The position numbers were made by a program, and so were the translations under genes. The notes under the pieces were generated by a model. The model was not told the DNA's origin, did no database searches, and saw nothing but the letters and a program-made list of their open reading frames with translations. DNA of 64,000 bases, from contig CP096137.1 in the NCBI GenBank assembly GCA_023213235.1, forward strand, positions 1,561,587-1,625,586, given 5' to 3'. Shown here piece by piece: positions 9,767-17,528 of the stretch. Source of the stretch: Elusimicrobiota bacterium (GTDB taxonomy: Bacteria > Elusimicrobiota > Elusimicrobia > UBA1565 > UBA9628). Every line of letters starts with the position of its first letter. Position 1 is the stretch's first letter.

Positions 9767-11326
9767 CTACTCCATGATGGTGCGCGACTGCTCGCGCATG
9801 AATTGGGCGGCGTAGTAAGGCCCGCACCCGCCTTTGCCCGTCGACCCCGATCCCTTCCAGCCGCAGAACGCCTGCACGCCGGGCCACGCGCCGGTGGTGG
9901 CGCCCGTCTTGCGGTTGGCGTACACGACGCCGGTCTCCATCTCGTCGAAATACTTCTCGATCTCCTCGCGCTTGGCGGTGAAGATGCCGGCGGTCAGGCC
10001 GTAGTCGGCCTTGTTGGACTCGGCGATCGCCGCTTCGAGGGACTTCACCTTGCCGACGGCGAGGAACGGGACGAACAGCTCGCGGAAGAACAGCTCGTGA
10101 TCGAGCGGCAGCTCGGCGATCGTCGGCGCGACGAAGTGCCCCTTGCCCGGGAGCCGCTTGCCGCCGGTCAGGATCCTTCCGCCCTTCTTGGCGGACGCGA
10201 CGGCGCCGAGGTAGGTCTTCACGGAGCGCTCGTGGATGACGGGCCCCATGTAGACTTCCTGCTTCACCGGGTCGCCGACGACGAGCTTCTCGGTCTTGGA
10301 GACCAGCTGCTTGACGAACGCGTCGTAGACCTTCTCGTGGACGTAGACGCGCGAGCACGCGGAGCACTTCTGGCCCTGCAGGCCGAACGCGGACTTCATC
10401 ACGCCGTCGGAGGCCTCATCGAGATTCGCGGTTTCCGCGACGTAGGTCGGGTTCTTGCCGCCGAGCTCCATGAGCACGGGCTTGGCGTAGCGCGTCGGGA
10501 ACTCCTTGAGGACCTTGAGGCCGACCTCGCGCGAGCCGGTGAACACGACGCCGTCGACGAGCGGGTGGCGCCACAGCGCCTCGCCGACCTTGGGTCCGTC
10601 GCCGGTGACGAACTGGAACACGCCGTCGGGCAGGCCCGCGTCCTTGAGGCACTCCCAGAGCATGAGGCCGGTCAGAGGGCACTCGAGCGAGGGCTTGTAG
10701 ACCACGGCGTTTCCGCCGAGCAAGGCGGCCCCGCCCATGCCGGCCGACAGCGAGATGGGGAAGTTGAACGGGGCGATGCAGGCGAACACGCCGTACGGGC
10801 GCAGCACCGAGCGCGTGTTCTCGTTGGGGAGGAGCTTGCCGAGCGGCTTGCTGTAGCCGTCGTTGTCCTCGATCTGCTTGGCGTAGTAGTCGATGAGGTC
10901 GGCGGCCTCCTCGGTGTCGCCCATCGCCTCCATGCGGTTCTTGCCGACCTCGAGCGAGACGATCGCGGCGATCTCGTACTTGCGCTCGCGGATGAGGGCG
11001 GCGGCGCGGCGCAGGATCCTGAGGCGCTCGCGCCAGGCGAGCGCGCCCCAGCCCTTCTGGGCGCGCTTGGCGCCCTTGACCGCGGCGTCGAGCTCGGCGG
11101 GGGAGGCCGACGGGAAGCGCGAGAGCAGCCGCCCGTCGATCGGCGAGAGCTTGTCCGTCAGCGCCTTGCCCGCGACGGCCTTGCCGTCGATGCGCATCGC
11201 GTAGGTCTTGCCCGCGTTCGCGCGCGCGGCGGCGACGGCCGCGTCGTAGGCCTTGTGGAAGGCGGCCATGTCGGCGGTCGCGGCGGTGTAGGTGATCTTC
11301 GAGGACGCGGGGCTAGCGGCGGGCAT
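9767..11326 (-). CDS. pruA: L-glutamate gamma-semialdehyde (1-pyrroline-5-carboxylate) dehydrogenase
   Basis: 519 residues, intact, the usual length of stand-alone P5C dehydrogenases. Aldehyde-dehydrogenase landmarks are present: 'CIAPFNFPISL' (NAD-binding loop), 'VFTGSREVG' (Rossmann glycine), 'LMELGGKNP' (catalytic base Glu) and 'FGLQGQKCSACSRVYV' (nucleophilic Cys; the 'GQKCSACSR' wording is P5CDH-type). It oxidises glutamate-5-semialdehyde to glutamate with NAD+. The ATG at 11326 overlaps the end of the second aminotransferase by 14 bases, so one transcript probably carries aminotransferase, P5CDH and aminotransferase. Confidence 0.92.
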   Translation of the reverse strand: MPAASPASSKITYTAATADMAAFHKAYDAAVAAARANAGKTYAMRIDGKAVAGKALTDKLSPIDGRLLSRFPSASPAELDAAVKGAKRAQKGWGALAWRERLRILRRAAALIRERKYEIAAIVSLEVGKNRMEAMGDTEEAADLIDYYAKQIEDNDGYSKPLGKLLPNENTRSVLRPYGVFACIAPFNFPISLSAGMGGAALLGGNAVVYKPSLECPLTGLMLWECLKDAGLPDGVFQFVTGDGPKVGEALWRHPLVDGVVFTGSREVGLKVLKEFPTRYAKPVLMELGGKNPTYVAETANLDEASDGVMKSAFGLQGQKCSACSRVYVHEKVYDAFVKQLVSKTEKLVVGDPVKQEVYMGPVIHERSVKTYLGAVASAKKGGRILTGGKRLPGKGHFVAPTIAELPLDHELFFRELFVPFLAVGKVKSLEAAIAESNKADYGLTAGIFTAKREEIEKYFDEMETGVVYANRKTGATTGAWPGVQAFCGWKGSGSTGKGGCGPYYAAQFMREQSRTIME

Positions 11327-12653
11327 GGGTGGCCTCCAGAGTGTTCTTGTGGGCCGTCTTGAAGCGGGCGACGAGCTCGTCGATCTCCGCCTCCGTGATC
11401 GTGAACGGCGGCGCGATCATCACGAGGTCGCCGTTCTCGCCGTCGGCGTGGCCGGTGTTCGGCCACAGGATCAGGCCGGCCTTCTGCGCCTCGTCGACGA
11501 AGGTCTCGGCGAAGCGCGCGGCGCGCGGCAGAGGCGCCTTCGTCGTCTTGTCGGCGACGAATTCGACTCCGGCCAGCAGGCCCAGGCCGCGCACGTCGCC
11601 GACGAGAGGCAGCTCGAGGAGGGCGGCGAGCTTCTCATGGAGGACCGCGCCCATCTTCGCGCAGCGCTGAACGAGGCCTTCCTTCTTGATGTGGCGGACC
11701 GCCGCGAGCCCCGCCGCGCAGATCGCGGGCGAGTGGGAAAAGGTCTGCGCGTGCTTGAACGCCTTCGAGCCTCGGGCGATCGGATCGAGGACCTTCTTCG
11801 TCGCGACGACCGCCGAGAGCGGGACGTAGCCGCCGGAGAGGCCCTTGCCGAGGGTCATGATGTCGGGCTGAACGCCGAAGTGGTCGATCGCGGCCCATTT
11901 GCCGGTGCGGCCGGAGCCCGACAGGACCTCGTCGGCGACGAAGAGGACCTCGTGGCGGTCGCAGATCTCGCGGACGCGCTTGAAGTAGTCCTTCGGCGGC
12001 ACGGACGCGCCGGTCGAGGAGCCCCCGACGGGCTCGGCGATGAAAGCGGCGACGGTGCCGGCGCCCTCCTTTATGATGGCGTCCTCGAGGGCCTGCGCGG
12101 TCATCTCGGGGGAATCGGGCGCGCGGCGGTACGGATACGGCGCGCCGATCATCGTCACCGGCACGAGCCAGGGCCCGAACATTTTCTTGTAGTGCTCCCG
12201 CGCCGACGCGGAGAGCGCCAGCAAGGTGTTGCCGTGATAGCCGGGGGTGCGCGCGATGATCTTGTGCTTGCCGGGCTTGGCGGACTCGACCCAGTGCTGG
12301 CGCGCGAGCTTGAGCGCGGCCTCGACGGCCTCCGAGCCCGAGGAGAGGAAGTACGCGAAGTCGAGCCCCTTCGGGTTGAGGGTCCGCAGCTCGGCCGCGA
12401 GCTCCTCGGCGGGCGCGTTCGTGAAGGCGGTGCCGTTGACGTAGGCGACCGTCCGGATCTGCTCGGCGACCGCGTCGGCGACGGCGGAGACGCCGTGGCC
12501 GAGGTTGGCGACGTAGGCGCCGCCGCAGGCGTCGAGGTAGCGGCGGCCCTCGGCGTCGATCAGCCAGCAGCCCTCGCCGCGCACGATCAGGGGGAACTCG
12601 CGGTCGAGCGCGCGGTAGAAAACTCCGGTCTCCGGCCAGCGGCGGGCGGGCAT
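11313..12653 (-). CDS. class III PLP aminotransferase, second copy
   Basis: 446 residues, intact and clearly a different subgroup from the enzyme at 8445. It has 'FLSSGSEAVEAALKLARQHW', 'ADEVLSGSGRTG' (PLP Asp) and 'MTLGKGLSGGYVPLSAV' (Lys). The 'GRRYLDACGGAYVANLGHG' opening and 'HAQTFSHSP' resemble the beta-alanine/omega-amino acid:pyruvate group. The substrate is unresolved; it may supply the aldehyde used by the adjacent P5CDH-type dehydrogenase. It is the first gene of its operon: the ATG at 12653 lies seven bases from a TACAAT hexamer with no ribosome-binding site. Confidence 0.92.
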   Translation of the reverse strand: MPARRWPETGVFYRALDREFPLIVRGEGCWLIDAEGRRYLDACGGAYVANLGHGVSAVADAVAEQIRTVAYVNGTAFTNAPAEELAAELRTLNPKGLDFAYFLSSGSEAVEAALKLARQHWVESAKPGKHKIIARTPGYHGNTLLALSASAREHYKKMFGPWLVPVTMIGAPYPYRRAPDSPEMTAQALEDAIIKEGAGTVAAFIAEPVGGSSTGASVPPKDYFKRVREICDRHEVLFVADEVLSGSGRTGKWAAIDHFGVQPDIMTLGKGLSGGYVPLSAVVATKKVLDPIARGSKAFKHAQTFSHSPAICAAGLAAVRHIKKEGLVQRCAKMGAVLHEKLAALLELPLVGDVRGLGLLAGVEFVADKTTKAPLPRAARFAETFVDEAQKAGLILWPNTGHADGENGDLVMIAPPFTITEAEIDELVARFKTAHKNTLEATHARR

Positions 12654-12676
12654 GAATTTTATTGTAACATAAGCCC
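12654..12676. promoter_or_regulatory. divergent promoter between aminotransferase and CysRS-like gene
   Basis: A 23-base AT-rich gap separates two divergent start codons. Minus strand: TACAAT (12666-12661) ends seven bases before the ATG at 12653. Plus strand: TAACAT (12665-12670) ends six bases before the ATG at 12677. Both would give leaderless or nearly leaderless mRNAs, and the two hexamers overlap, so the genes would compete for RNA polymerase. Confidence 0.5.
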
Positions 12677-13306
12677 ATGGGGCTGAGGCTTCTCGGCGGC
12701 GACGGCGCTCTCTCGCCGTGGGCGCCCGCGGCGCCGCCGCGGGTCTTCGTGCTGACCGAGACGCGCGGCGCCGGTCCCGCGACGTCGGCGCGCACGCGCG
12801 CCGCGGCCGCCGCCGCGTGCGGCGCGCTCGAGTTCCTCGGCTTCGAGACGACCGACGCGGCGGACGGCGCCGTCGATCTGCGCGTGACCGCGGGGCAGGG
12901 GCCCGGGCCGCGGCTGTGCGTCGCGCCGGCCTCGTCGGAAGAGGCCGACCCGAAGGCGCTCGCGGCGCGCGGATTTACGCCCGCCGACTTTCACTATATG
13001 TGCCTGAAGACGCATCCCCGCAAGCCGCTGGCGTTTTCCTGGGAGGCGCTGTCGGCGGCGCGCGCGGAGCTGGGCCGTCTGCGCGAGTCCTCGCGCTCGC
13101 TGGCCGGGGTGAGCCTGGAGCCCAGTTCGCGCGGCGTCACCGGCTACCTTCATCGATTTCGCGAGTCTTTATCGGCGGATTTCGACTTCCCGGAGGCCTT
13201 GTCCTGCGTCTGGGACGGCCTGCGGCCGGGGGCGCTGTCGCCGGGCTCCAAGGCCGCGCTGCTCCGGGCCGCTTTCCCGGGTTTAGGCCTCGTGACCGAG
13301 GAGTAG
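12677..13306 (+). CDS. stand-alone protein resembling the C-terminal part of cysteinyl-tRNA synthetase
   Basis: 209 residues. Residues about 95-135 ('GFTPADFHYMCLKTHPRKPL' then 'AFSWEALSAARAELGRLR') and 165-205 ('DFDFPEALSCVWDGLRPGAL' then 'SPGSKAALLRAAFPGLGL') follow the helical region and start of the DALR domain of CysRS. No HIGH or KMSKS motif and no zinc Cys/His set is present, so it cannot activate cysteine by the normal route. The N-terminal 90 residues are a degenerate unrecognised domain. It could bind tRNA, act as a regulator or be a decaying fragment, although the frame is clean and begins at its own promoter. Its position at the edge of a Cys-rich radical SAM island is suggestive only. 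Confidence 0.65.
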   Translation: MGLRLLGGDGALSPWAPAAPPRVFVLTETRGAGPATSARTRAAAAAACGALEFLGFETTDAADGAVDLRVTAGQGPGPRLCVAPASSEEADPKALAARGFTPADFHYMCLKTHPRKPLAFSWEALSAARAELGRLRESSRSLAGVSLEPSSRGVTGYLHRFRESLSADFDFPEALSCVWDGLRPGALSPGSKAALLRAAFPGLGLVTEE

Positions 13307-13313
13307 CCAGGTC

Positions 13314-13341
13314 TTGACGAAACGGGGGGGCCTGGTACACT
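13314..13341 (+). promoter_or_regulatory. sigma70-type promoter for the surface protein gene
   Basis: TTGACG (13314-13319), a 16-base spacer and TACACT (13336-13341). A Shine-Dalgarno GGAGGTG (13351-13357) sits three bases before the ATG at 13360, so this gene, unlike several neighbours, has a conventional short leader. Confidence 0.6.
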
Positions 13342-13359
13342 GCGAATGTCGGAGGTGCT

Positions 13360-14079
13360 ATGACTGAGATCAAATTGACGTTCGACTTGACCTTCACGCG
13401 CCGCTTCCTGTCGCGGGCCGGCGCCATCGCGATCATGCTGTGCGCGGTGCCCGAGCTCGACTCGGAGAGCGTCACCCTCTCGACGTACTACCCCGCTCCC
13501 TCCGGCGTGTACACGAACATGATCACGACGGGCAACACCTACCTGGCGCGCGACGGCGGCAACGTCGGCGTCGGGACGACCGCGCCGGCCGTGAAGCTCC
13601 ACGTCGTCGGCGACGTCCAGGCCAATCACATCAAGTTCCCCGGCGTGGGCGGCAACTCCGGCGCCGCGGGCGACTACTACGGCATCTACCAGGAGGCGGG
13701 CGCTTGGTCCGGCGCCTACCCCGACCTGCGTGTGCAGTATCACACGGGCATCAAATACGACGCCTATTACGGCTACGGCGGCCATCGTTTCTATACGGGC
13801 TACGACGGCAGCACCACGCCGTCCGGCGCGGGCGCCGTCACCGGCAACGGCCCCACGTTGACGGTCAACGACGGCGTGCGCTCGTCGGTGGCGATGATCT
13901 ACAACGGACCGGCCTGCACGGCCACTCCCTACGCGTTCGGCGTCGTGGCCTGCCCCGGCGGCACGTACGCGACGTACACCACCGGCGTCTTCGTGGCCTT
14001 GCAGTACGGCTCCGCGACGACGGACCCGACCGGCACGATGCTGTGCTGCCCGTGCCCCGTGGGCGGCTGCACGCTCTAA
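13360..14079 (+). CDS. predicted exported surface protein with tail-fibre-like repeat
   Basis: 239 residues. A hydrophobic segment at about 20-32 ('AGAIAIMLCAVPEL') acts as signal or anchor. It is followed by 'VTLSTYYPAPSGVYTNM', and then 'GNVGVGTTAPAVKLHVVGDV', the short beta motif common in tail-fibre and surface-adhesin proteins. The middle is rich in Tyr and Gly; the C-terminus ends with a Cys cluster 'MLCCPCPVGGCTL'. Proteins with the 'TYYPAP.GVY' segment are, to my knowledge, abundant in Elusimicrobiota and Omnitrophota and probably sit at the cell surface, possibly pilin- or fimbria-associated. The exact role is unknown. Confidence 0.7.
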   Translation: MTEIKLTFDLTFTRRFLSRAGAIAIMLCAVPELDSESVTLSTYYPAPSGVYTNMITTGNTYLARDGGNVGVGTTAPAVKLHVVGDVQANHIKFPGVGGNSGAAGDYYGIYQEAGAWSGAYPDLRVQYHTGIKYDAYYGYGGHRFYTGYDGSTTPSGAGAVTGNGPTLTVNDGVRSSVAMIYNGPACTATPYAFGVVACPGGTYATYTTGVFVALQYGSATTDPTGTMLCCPCPVGGCTL

Positions 14080-14111
14080 GGCCCGGTCTTCGGTCCGGCG
14101 GGGCGATGTAG

Positions 14112-14117
14112 TATAGT
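14112..14117 (+). promoter_or_regulatory. putative leaderless -10 (TATAGT) of the first radical SAM gene
   Basis: TATAGT ends seven bases before the ATG at 14125 and no Shine-Dalgarno sequence is present, so transcription would begin at the start codon. No convincing -35 box was seen. Confidence 0.4.
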
Positions 14118-14124
14118 GTAAACA

Positions 14125-14988
14125 ATGGCCCTGCACCTGCCGGTCAACGGTGTCTGCAACATCAGGTGCGTCTTCTGCTCCGCCGAGGGCCGCACCGGCA
14201 CCTACGCGCAGAAATACCTCCTCGACGAGATCGACCGAGACAGGACCGGCCACGTCCAGATCTCCGGCGGCGATCCGATGATGAAGGACCCCGCCGAGCT
14301 CCTCGAGATCCTGCTCCACGCGCGCAAGAAGGGCAAGATCATCGAGTTCCAGACCAACGGCATCCTGCTCACGAAGTACGACCCGAAGCGCCTGAAGCTG
14401 ATCCGCGGCCTCGTCGACTTCTTCAACATCAACTTCTCCGCGCACGACGCCGCCCTCGACCTCGAGGTCACCGAGACGCCGGGCGCCTTCGAGAAGCGCG
14501 TCGCCGGCGTGCGCCTGCTCATCGAGCAGGGCTCGCGCGTGCGCCTGAACTACATCGTGCACTCGCTGAACTACCGCCAGGCCGAGCAGTTCGTGCGCTT
14601 CGCGGCGAAGGAACTCAAGGGCTTCGAGTGGATCCAGTTCAGCTACTGCAAGGGCATGGGCCGCGCGAAGGGCAACGAGCTGATCATGCCCCGATTTGAA
14701 GAGGCGGCGCCCCATATGAACGCCGCCTTCAAGGCGTGCACCGAGCTCGGCATCAACTTCGACGTCGACCACATCCCGGTCTGCTTCGTGCTCGCCTACA
14801 AGGACCACCACGCCGACTACCGCAAGATGCGCGAGCACAAGCCCGGCGTGCACCTCGCCGAGAAGCAGCAGATCGCGGAGTGCGACGGCTGCGTGATGCG
14901 CGAGGCCTGCCCGGGCCCGCGCCGCGATTATCTCGAGGTGTACGGCGAGCTGCGCCCGATGCCGCTCGTCAAGGCGGCCGACGCGTGA
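14125..14988 (+). CDS. radical SAM protein with C-terminal Cys cluster (SPASM-like)
   Basis: 287 residues. The radical SAM [4Fe-4S] motif is CNIRCVFC at about residues 11-18, and 'QISGGDP' is the SAM-contact glycine motif. The C-terminal part has 'HIPVCFVLAYKDHH' and then 'CDGCVMREACPGPRRDYLE', a Cys set that fits an auxiliary cluster. Radical SAM enzymes of this layout modify peptides or small molecules by hydrogen abstraction; the substrate is unknown. It is the first gene of the plus-strand radical SAM run and is coupled (GTGA) to the cysteine-desulfurase-like gene. Confidence 0.88.
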   Translation: MALHLPVNGVCNIRCVFCSAEGRTGTYAQKYLLDEIDRDRTGHVQISGGDPMMKDPAELLEILLHARKKGKIIEFQTNGILLTKYDPKRLKLIRGLVDFFNINFSAHDAALDLEVTETPGAFEKRVAGVRLLIEQGSRVRLNYIVHSLNYRQAEQFVRFAAKELKGFEWIQFSYCKGMGRAKGNELIMPRFEEAAPHMNAAFKACTELGINFDVDHIPVCFVLAYKDHHADYRKMREHKPGVHLAEKQQIAECDGCVMREACPGPRRDYLEVYGELRPMPLVKAADA

Positions 14989-16268
14989 CCCCGGCCTCCG
15001 CCGCCGCTCCGGCGCTCGACGTCGAGAAGGTCCGCGCCCTCTATCCCGCGCTCTCGCGCGAGATCTCCGGCAAGAAGCTCGTCTACCTCGACAGCGCCTG
15101 CACCGCGCTCAAGCCCGCGGCCGTTGCCGCGCGCCTCGCGGACTTCTACGCGAACTGGGGCGGCTGCGGCGGGAAGCGCTCGACCCATCTTCTCAGCCAG
15201 CAGGTCGAGACGTGGCTTCAGGCCTCCCGCCAGGCCGTCGCCGACTTCCTCCGCGCCGACGGCGCCAACGAGGTCGTCTTCACGTCGGGCACCACCGAGG
15301 CGGCCAACATCGTCTGCCACGCGTTCCCTTATGGAGACGGCCGGCGCAAAGTGGTGATCACCGATCTCGAGCATAACGCCGTCGCGCTGCCCTTCATCGA
15401 GAAGGCCCGCCGCGGGGAAATCGAACTCGCGATCTGCCCCACGAAGGACGGGAGAATCGACCTGAACGTCCTCGACTCGATGCTCGACGACAAGACGGCC
15501 CTGCTTGCGATCACGCACGCCTCGAACGTGATGGGCGGCGTCACGCCCGCCGCCGAGGCCGCGAAGCTCGCCCGGCGCAAGGGCGTCAAGGTCTTCGTCG
15601 ACGACGCGCAGTACCTGGGCACGCACCGCGAGGACGTCTCCACGCTCGGCGCCGACTTCGTCGCCTTCTCCGCGCACAAGCTCGGCGGGCCCTTCGGTAT
15701 CGGCGTGCTCTGGGGCCACGAGACCGAGCTCAACCGGCTTTCGACCTGGAAGCTCGGCGGCGGCACGGTCAAGTCGGTCGCCTGGGACCTCAAGGGGCCC
15801 GTGGAGCCCGTCTGGCTCGACGCGCCGGGACGCTTCGAGGCCGGGGTGCAGAACTTCGGCGGAGCGATCGGCCTGCACGAGGCGCTCAAGGTCCGCGAAT
15901 CCCTGCCGGCGTCCGGGATCCGCGCCCACGTGGGCGCCCTGGTCCGCCGGCTCGCGGAGTCGCTCTCGAGGATTCCCGAGATCCGCGTCCTCGGCCGGCC
16001 CGAGGACCTCGAGAAGGGCTCGCTCGTCACCTTCGCCGCGGCGCATCCGGATTTCGCGCCGGTGGACTTCAACCTGTATCTCAATCACGAGCTGCGCGGG
16101 ACGTTCGTGGCGATTCGCGTCGGCGAGCACTGCGCGCACCTCCAACACCGGCGCCTCGGCGTCGACGCGACGGTGCGGGCGTCGCTCGCCGCGCACACGA
16201 CGGAGGCGGAGGTGGACCTGTTCGCCGACGCGGTCCGCTCGTACGCGCAGGAGGCCTGTCATGGCTGA
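14985..16268 (+). CDS. cysteine desulfurase-like PLP enzyme (SufS/class V aminotransferase)
   Basis: 427 residues. SufS-like layout: 'LVYLDSACTALKP' at the N-terminus, 'EVVFTSGTTEAANIV', PLP-contacting 'DLEHNAVALPF' and 'VFVDDAQ', Schiff-base Lys in 'FSAHKLGGPFGIG', and a C-terminal 'RVGEHCAHLQ' holding the Cys that carries persulfide in SufS. All key residues appear present, so it may mobilise sulfur from cysteine (or selenocysteine), or act as a desulfurase/lyase on another amino acid. No SufU, SufE or NifU scaffold is nearby. Lying among enzymes that each need several Fe-S clusters, it may supply cluster sulfur locally, or introduce sulfur into the product. Confidence 0.85.
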   Translation: MTPASAAAPALDVEKVRALYPALSREISGKKLVYLDSACTALKPAAVAARLADFYANWGGCGGKRSTHLLSQQVETWLQASRQAVADFLRADGANEVVFTSGTTEAANIVCHAFPYGDGRRKVVITDLEHNAVALPFIEKARRGEIELAICPTKDGRIDLNVLDSMLDDKTALLAITHASNVMGGVTPAAEAAKLARRKGVKVFVDDAQYLGTHREDVSTLGADFVAFSAHKLGGPFGIGVLWGHETELNRLSTWKLGGGTVKSVAWDLKGPVEPVWLDAPGRFEAGVQNFGGAIGLHEALKVRESLPASGIRAHVGALVRRLAESLSRIPEIRVLGRPEDLEKGSLVTFAAAHPDFAPVDFNLYLNHELRGTFVAIRVGEHCAHLQHRRLGVDATVRASLAAHTTEAEVDLFADAVRSYAQEACHG

Positions 16269-16280
16269 GGCCCCCGGATC

Positions 16281-17307
16281 ATGGCGGAGCTGCCCAAGCT
16301 CGAGCGCATCGACCGCGAGAGCTACGACGGCACGAAGTGCTTCGACATCCTGCTCAACTACAACTGCTCGGCCAAGTGCCTGTTCTGCTCGCAGGACTTC
16401 GAGTGGAGAAAGGAACCGAACGATCTCCCGTTCGAGAAGGCCGTCGAGTTCATGTACATGGCGTACAAGAACGGCTACCGGAGGCTCGGCTTCACGGGCG
16501 GGGAGCCCACGATCCGACCGGAGCTCCCTAAGCTGATCGCTCTGGCCAAAAAATCGGCTATGGGTACGTGCGTATTCAGACCAACGGCATACGCATCGCC
16601 GACTACGAATACGCGAAGACGCTGCGGGACGCGGGGCTGACCTTCGTCAAATACTCCTTGCATGGCCATACGGCCGAATTGCACGACAAACTGGTCGCCG
16701 TTCCCGGCGCCTTCGAAAAAATCTGCGTTCGATCGAAAATTTAAAAAAATTAAACGTCGGCATCGGCGTCAACATCGTCTTGAACGACTGGAACTACAAG
16801 CATCTGGTCGAGTTCTACGAGCTTTTTCTCTTGAAGCATCAGTTGTCTAATTTCGTGATCATCGCGCCCCTGTACGAGGGCAACATGAAGCTCAACGCCA
16901 AGGTCGGCGGCAAGATCGGCGTGACCTTGACCGAGATGGCCCCGTACATCAAGAAGGCCTACGAGGTCTTCACCAAGATCAACTACCCGAAGCCCCCGCT
17001 GCTGCTGCACTTCACGCCGTGCGTGCTCCCCGGCTACGAGCAGCAGATGCTCGGCTGGTCGGCGTTCAACACGATGGTGGTCAACCCTCTCGGCGAGAAG
17101 CGCGACCTGGACCAGACCGCCCAGGCGCACACCACGAAGACCGACGAGTGCAAGAAGTGCGTGTACAACGACCGCTGCATCGGCTGGGACGCGAGCTACG
17201 CGCGCTACTTCGGCACCGACGAGATCAAGCCGATCCTCGAGATCCCCGAGCGCTACGACGCGCGCGGCCCTCGCCAGGAGCGCCACGAGGGCCGCGGGGG
17301 ATCCTGA
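16281..17307 (+). CDS. radical SAM protein with C-terminal Cys cluster, two frame breaks
   Basis: About 340 residues after repair. The core motif is CSAKCLFC, and 'RLGFTGGEPTIRPEL' is the SAM-binding glycine stretch. The frame breaks near 16550 and near 16725, both in runs of A; correcting them gives 'VRIQTNGIRIADYEYA' and 'VKYSLHGHTAELHDKL', as in other radical SAM peptide modifiers. The C-terminal Cys set includes 'HFTPCVLPGYEQQM' and 'CKKCVYNDRCIGWDASYARY'. It is closely similar in plan to the enzyme at 17525 ('SIHGHTAKLHDEL'), so the two are probably paralogues acting on related substrates. This stretch is visibly AT-richer than its neighbours. Confidence 0.85.
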
Positions 17308-17528
17308 CCGACAACGAGCAATGCGTGCTCGAGGTCCTCAAGATCAAGAACAACCTCACGACCAAGCAGTTCCTCGACATCGCCGACTCCCTGCCGCTGT
17401 GCAAGGACTGCAAGGACGAGAACGCGGTCATCAACGCGGCCGAGACGCTCATCAAGATGGGCGCGGTCAAGCGCGAGTTCAAGAAGGGCAAGTACCTGTG
17501 GTCTCTCGTCGCGGAGGTCCCCGCGTGA
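17304..17528 (+). CDS. small winged-helix-like protein between two radical SAM genes
   Basis: About 74 residues. The sequence 'VLEVLKIKNNLTTKQFLDIA' followed by 'ENAVINAAETLIKMGAVKRE' and 'FKKGKYLWSLV' has the helix-helix-helix-wing rhythm of a winged-helix domain. It contains a CxxC-like 'CKDCKDEN' between helices. Winged-helix folds also occur in the RiPP precursor recognition element, so this could be a substrate-binding partner for the flanking radical SAM enzymes; a DNA-binding role is the alternative. The start is uncertain: CTG 17304 or GTG 17325 in frame, no ATG. The stop overlaps the next GTG start. Confidence 0.55.
   Translation: MTDNEQCVLEVLKIKNNLTTKQFLDIADSLPLCKDCKDENAVINAAETLIKMGAVKREFKKGKYLWSLVAEVPA

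Noticed and set aside
9803..12686. Long plus-strand open frames opposite the P5CDH and aminotransferase genes
   Set aside because: Typical antisense frames of very GC-rich DNA; the minus-strand genes are complete, conserved enzymes.
14079..14125. GC-rich inverted repeat after the surface protein gene as terminator
   Set aside because: The stem is short and imperfect and lacks a T run; only the TATAGT hexamer can be supported.
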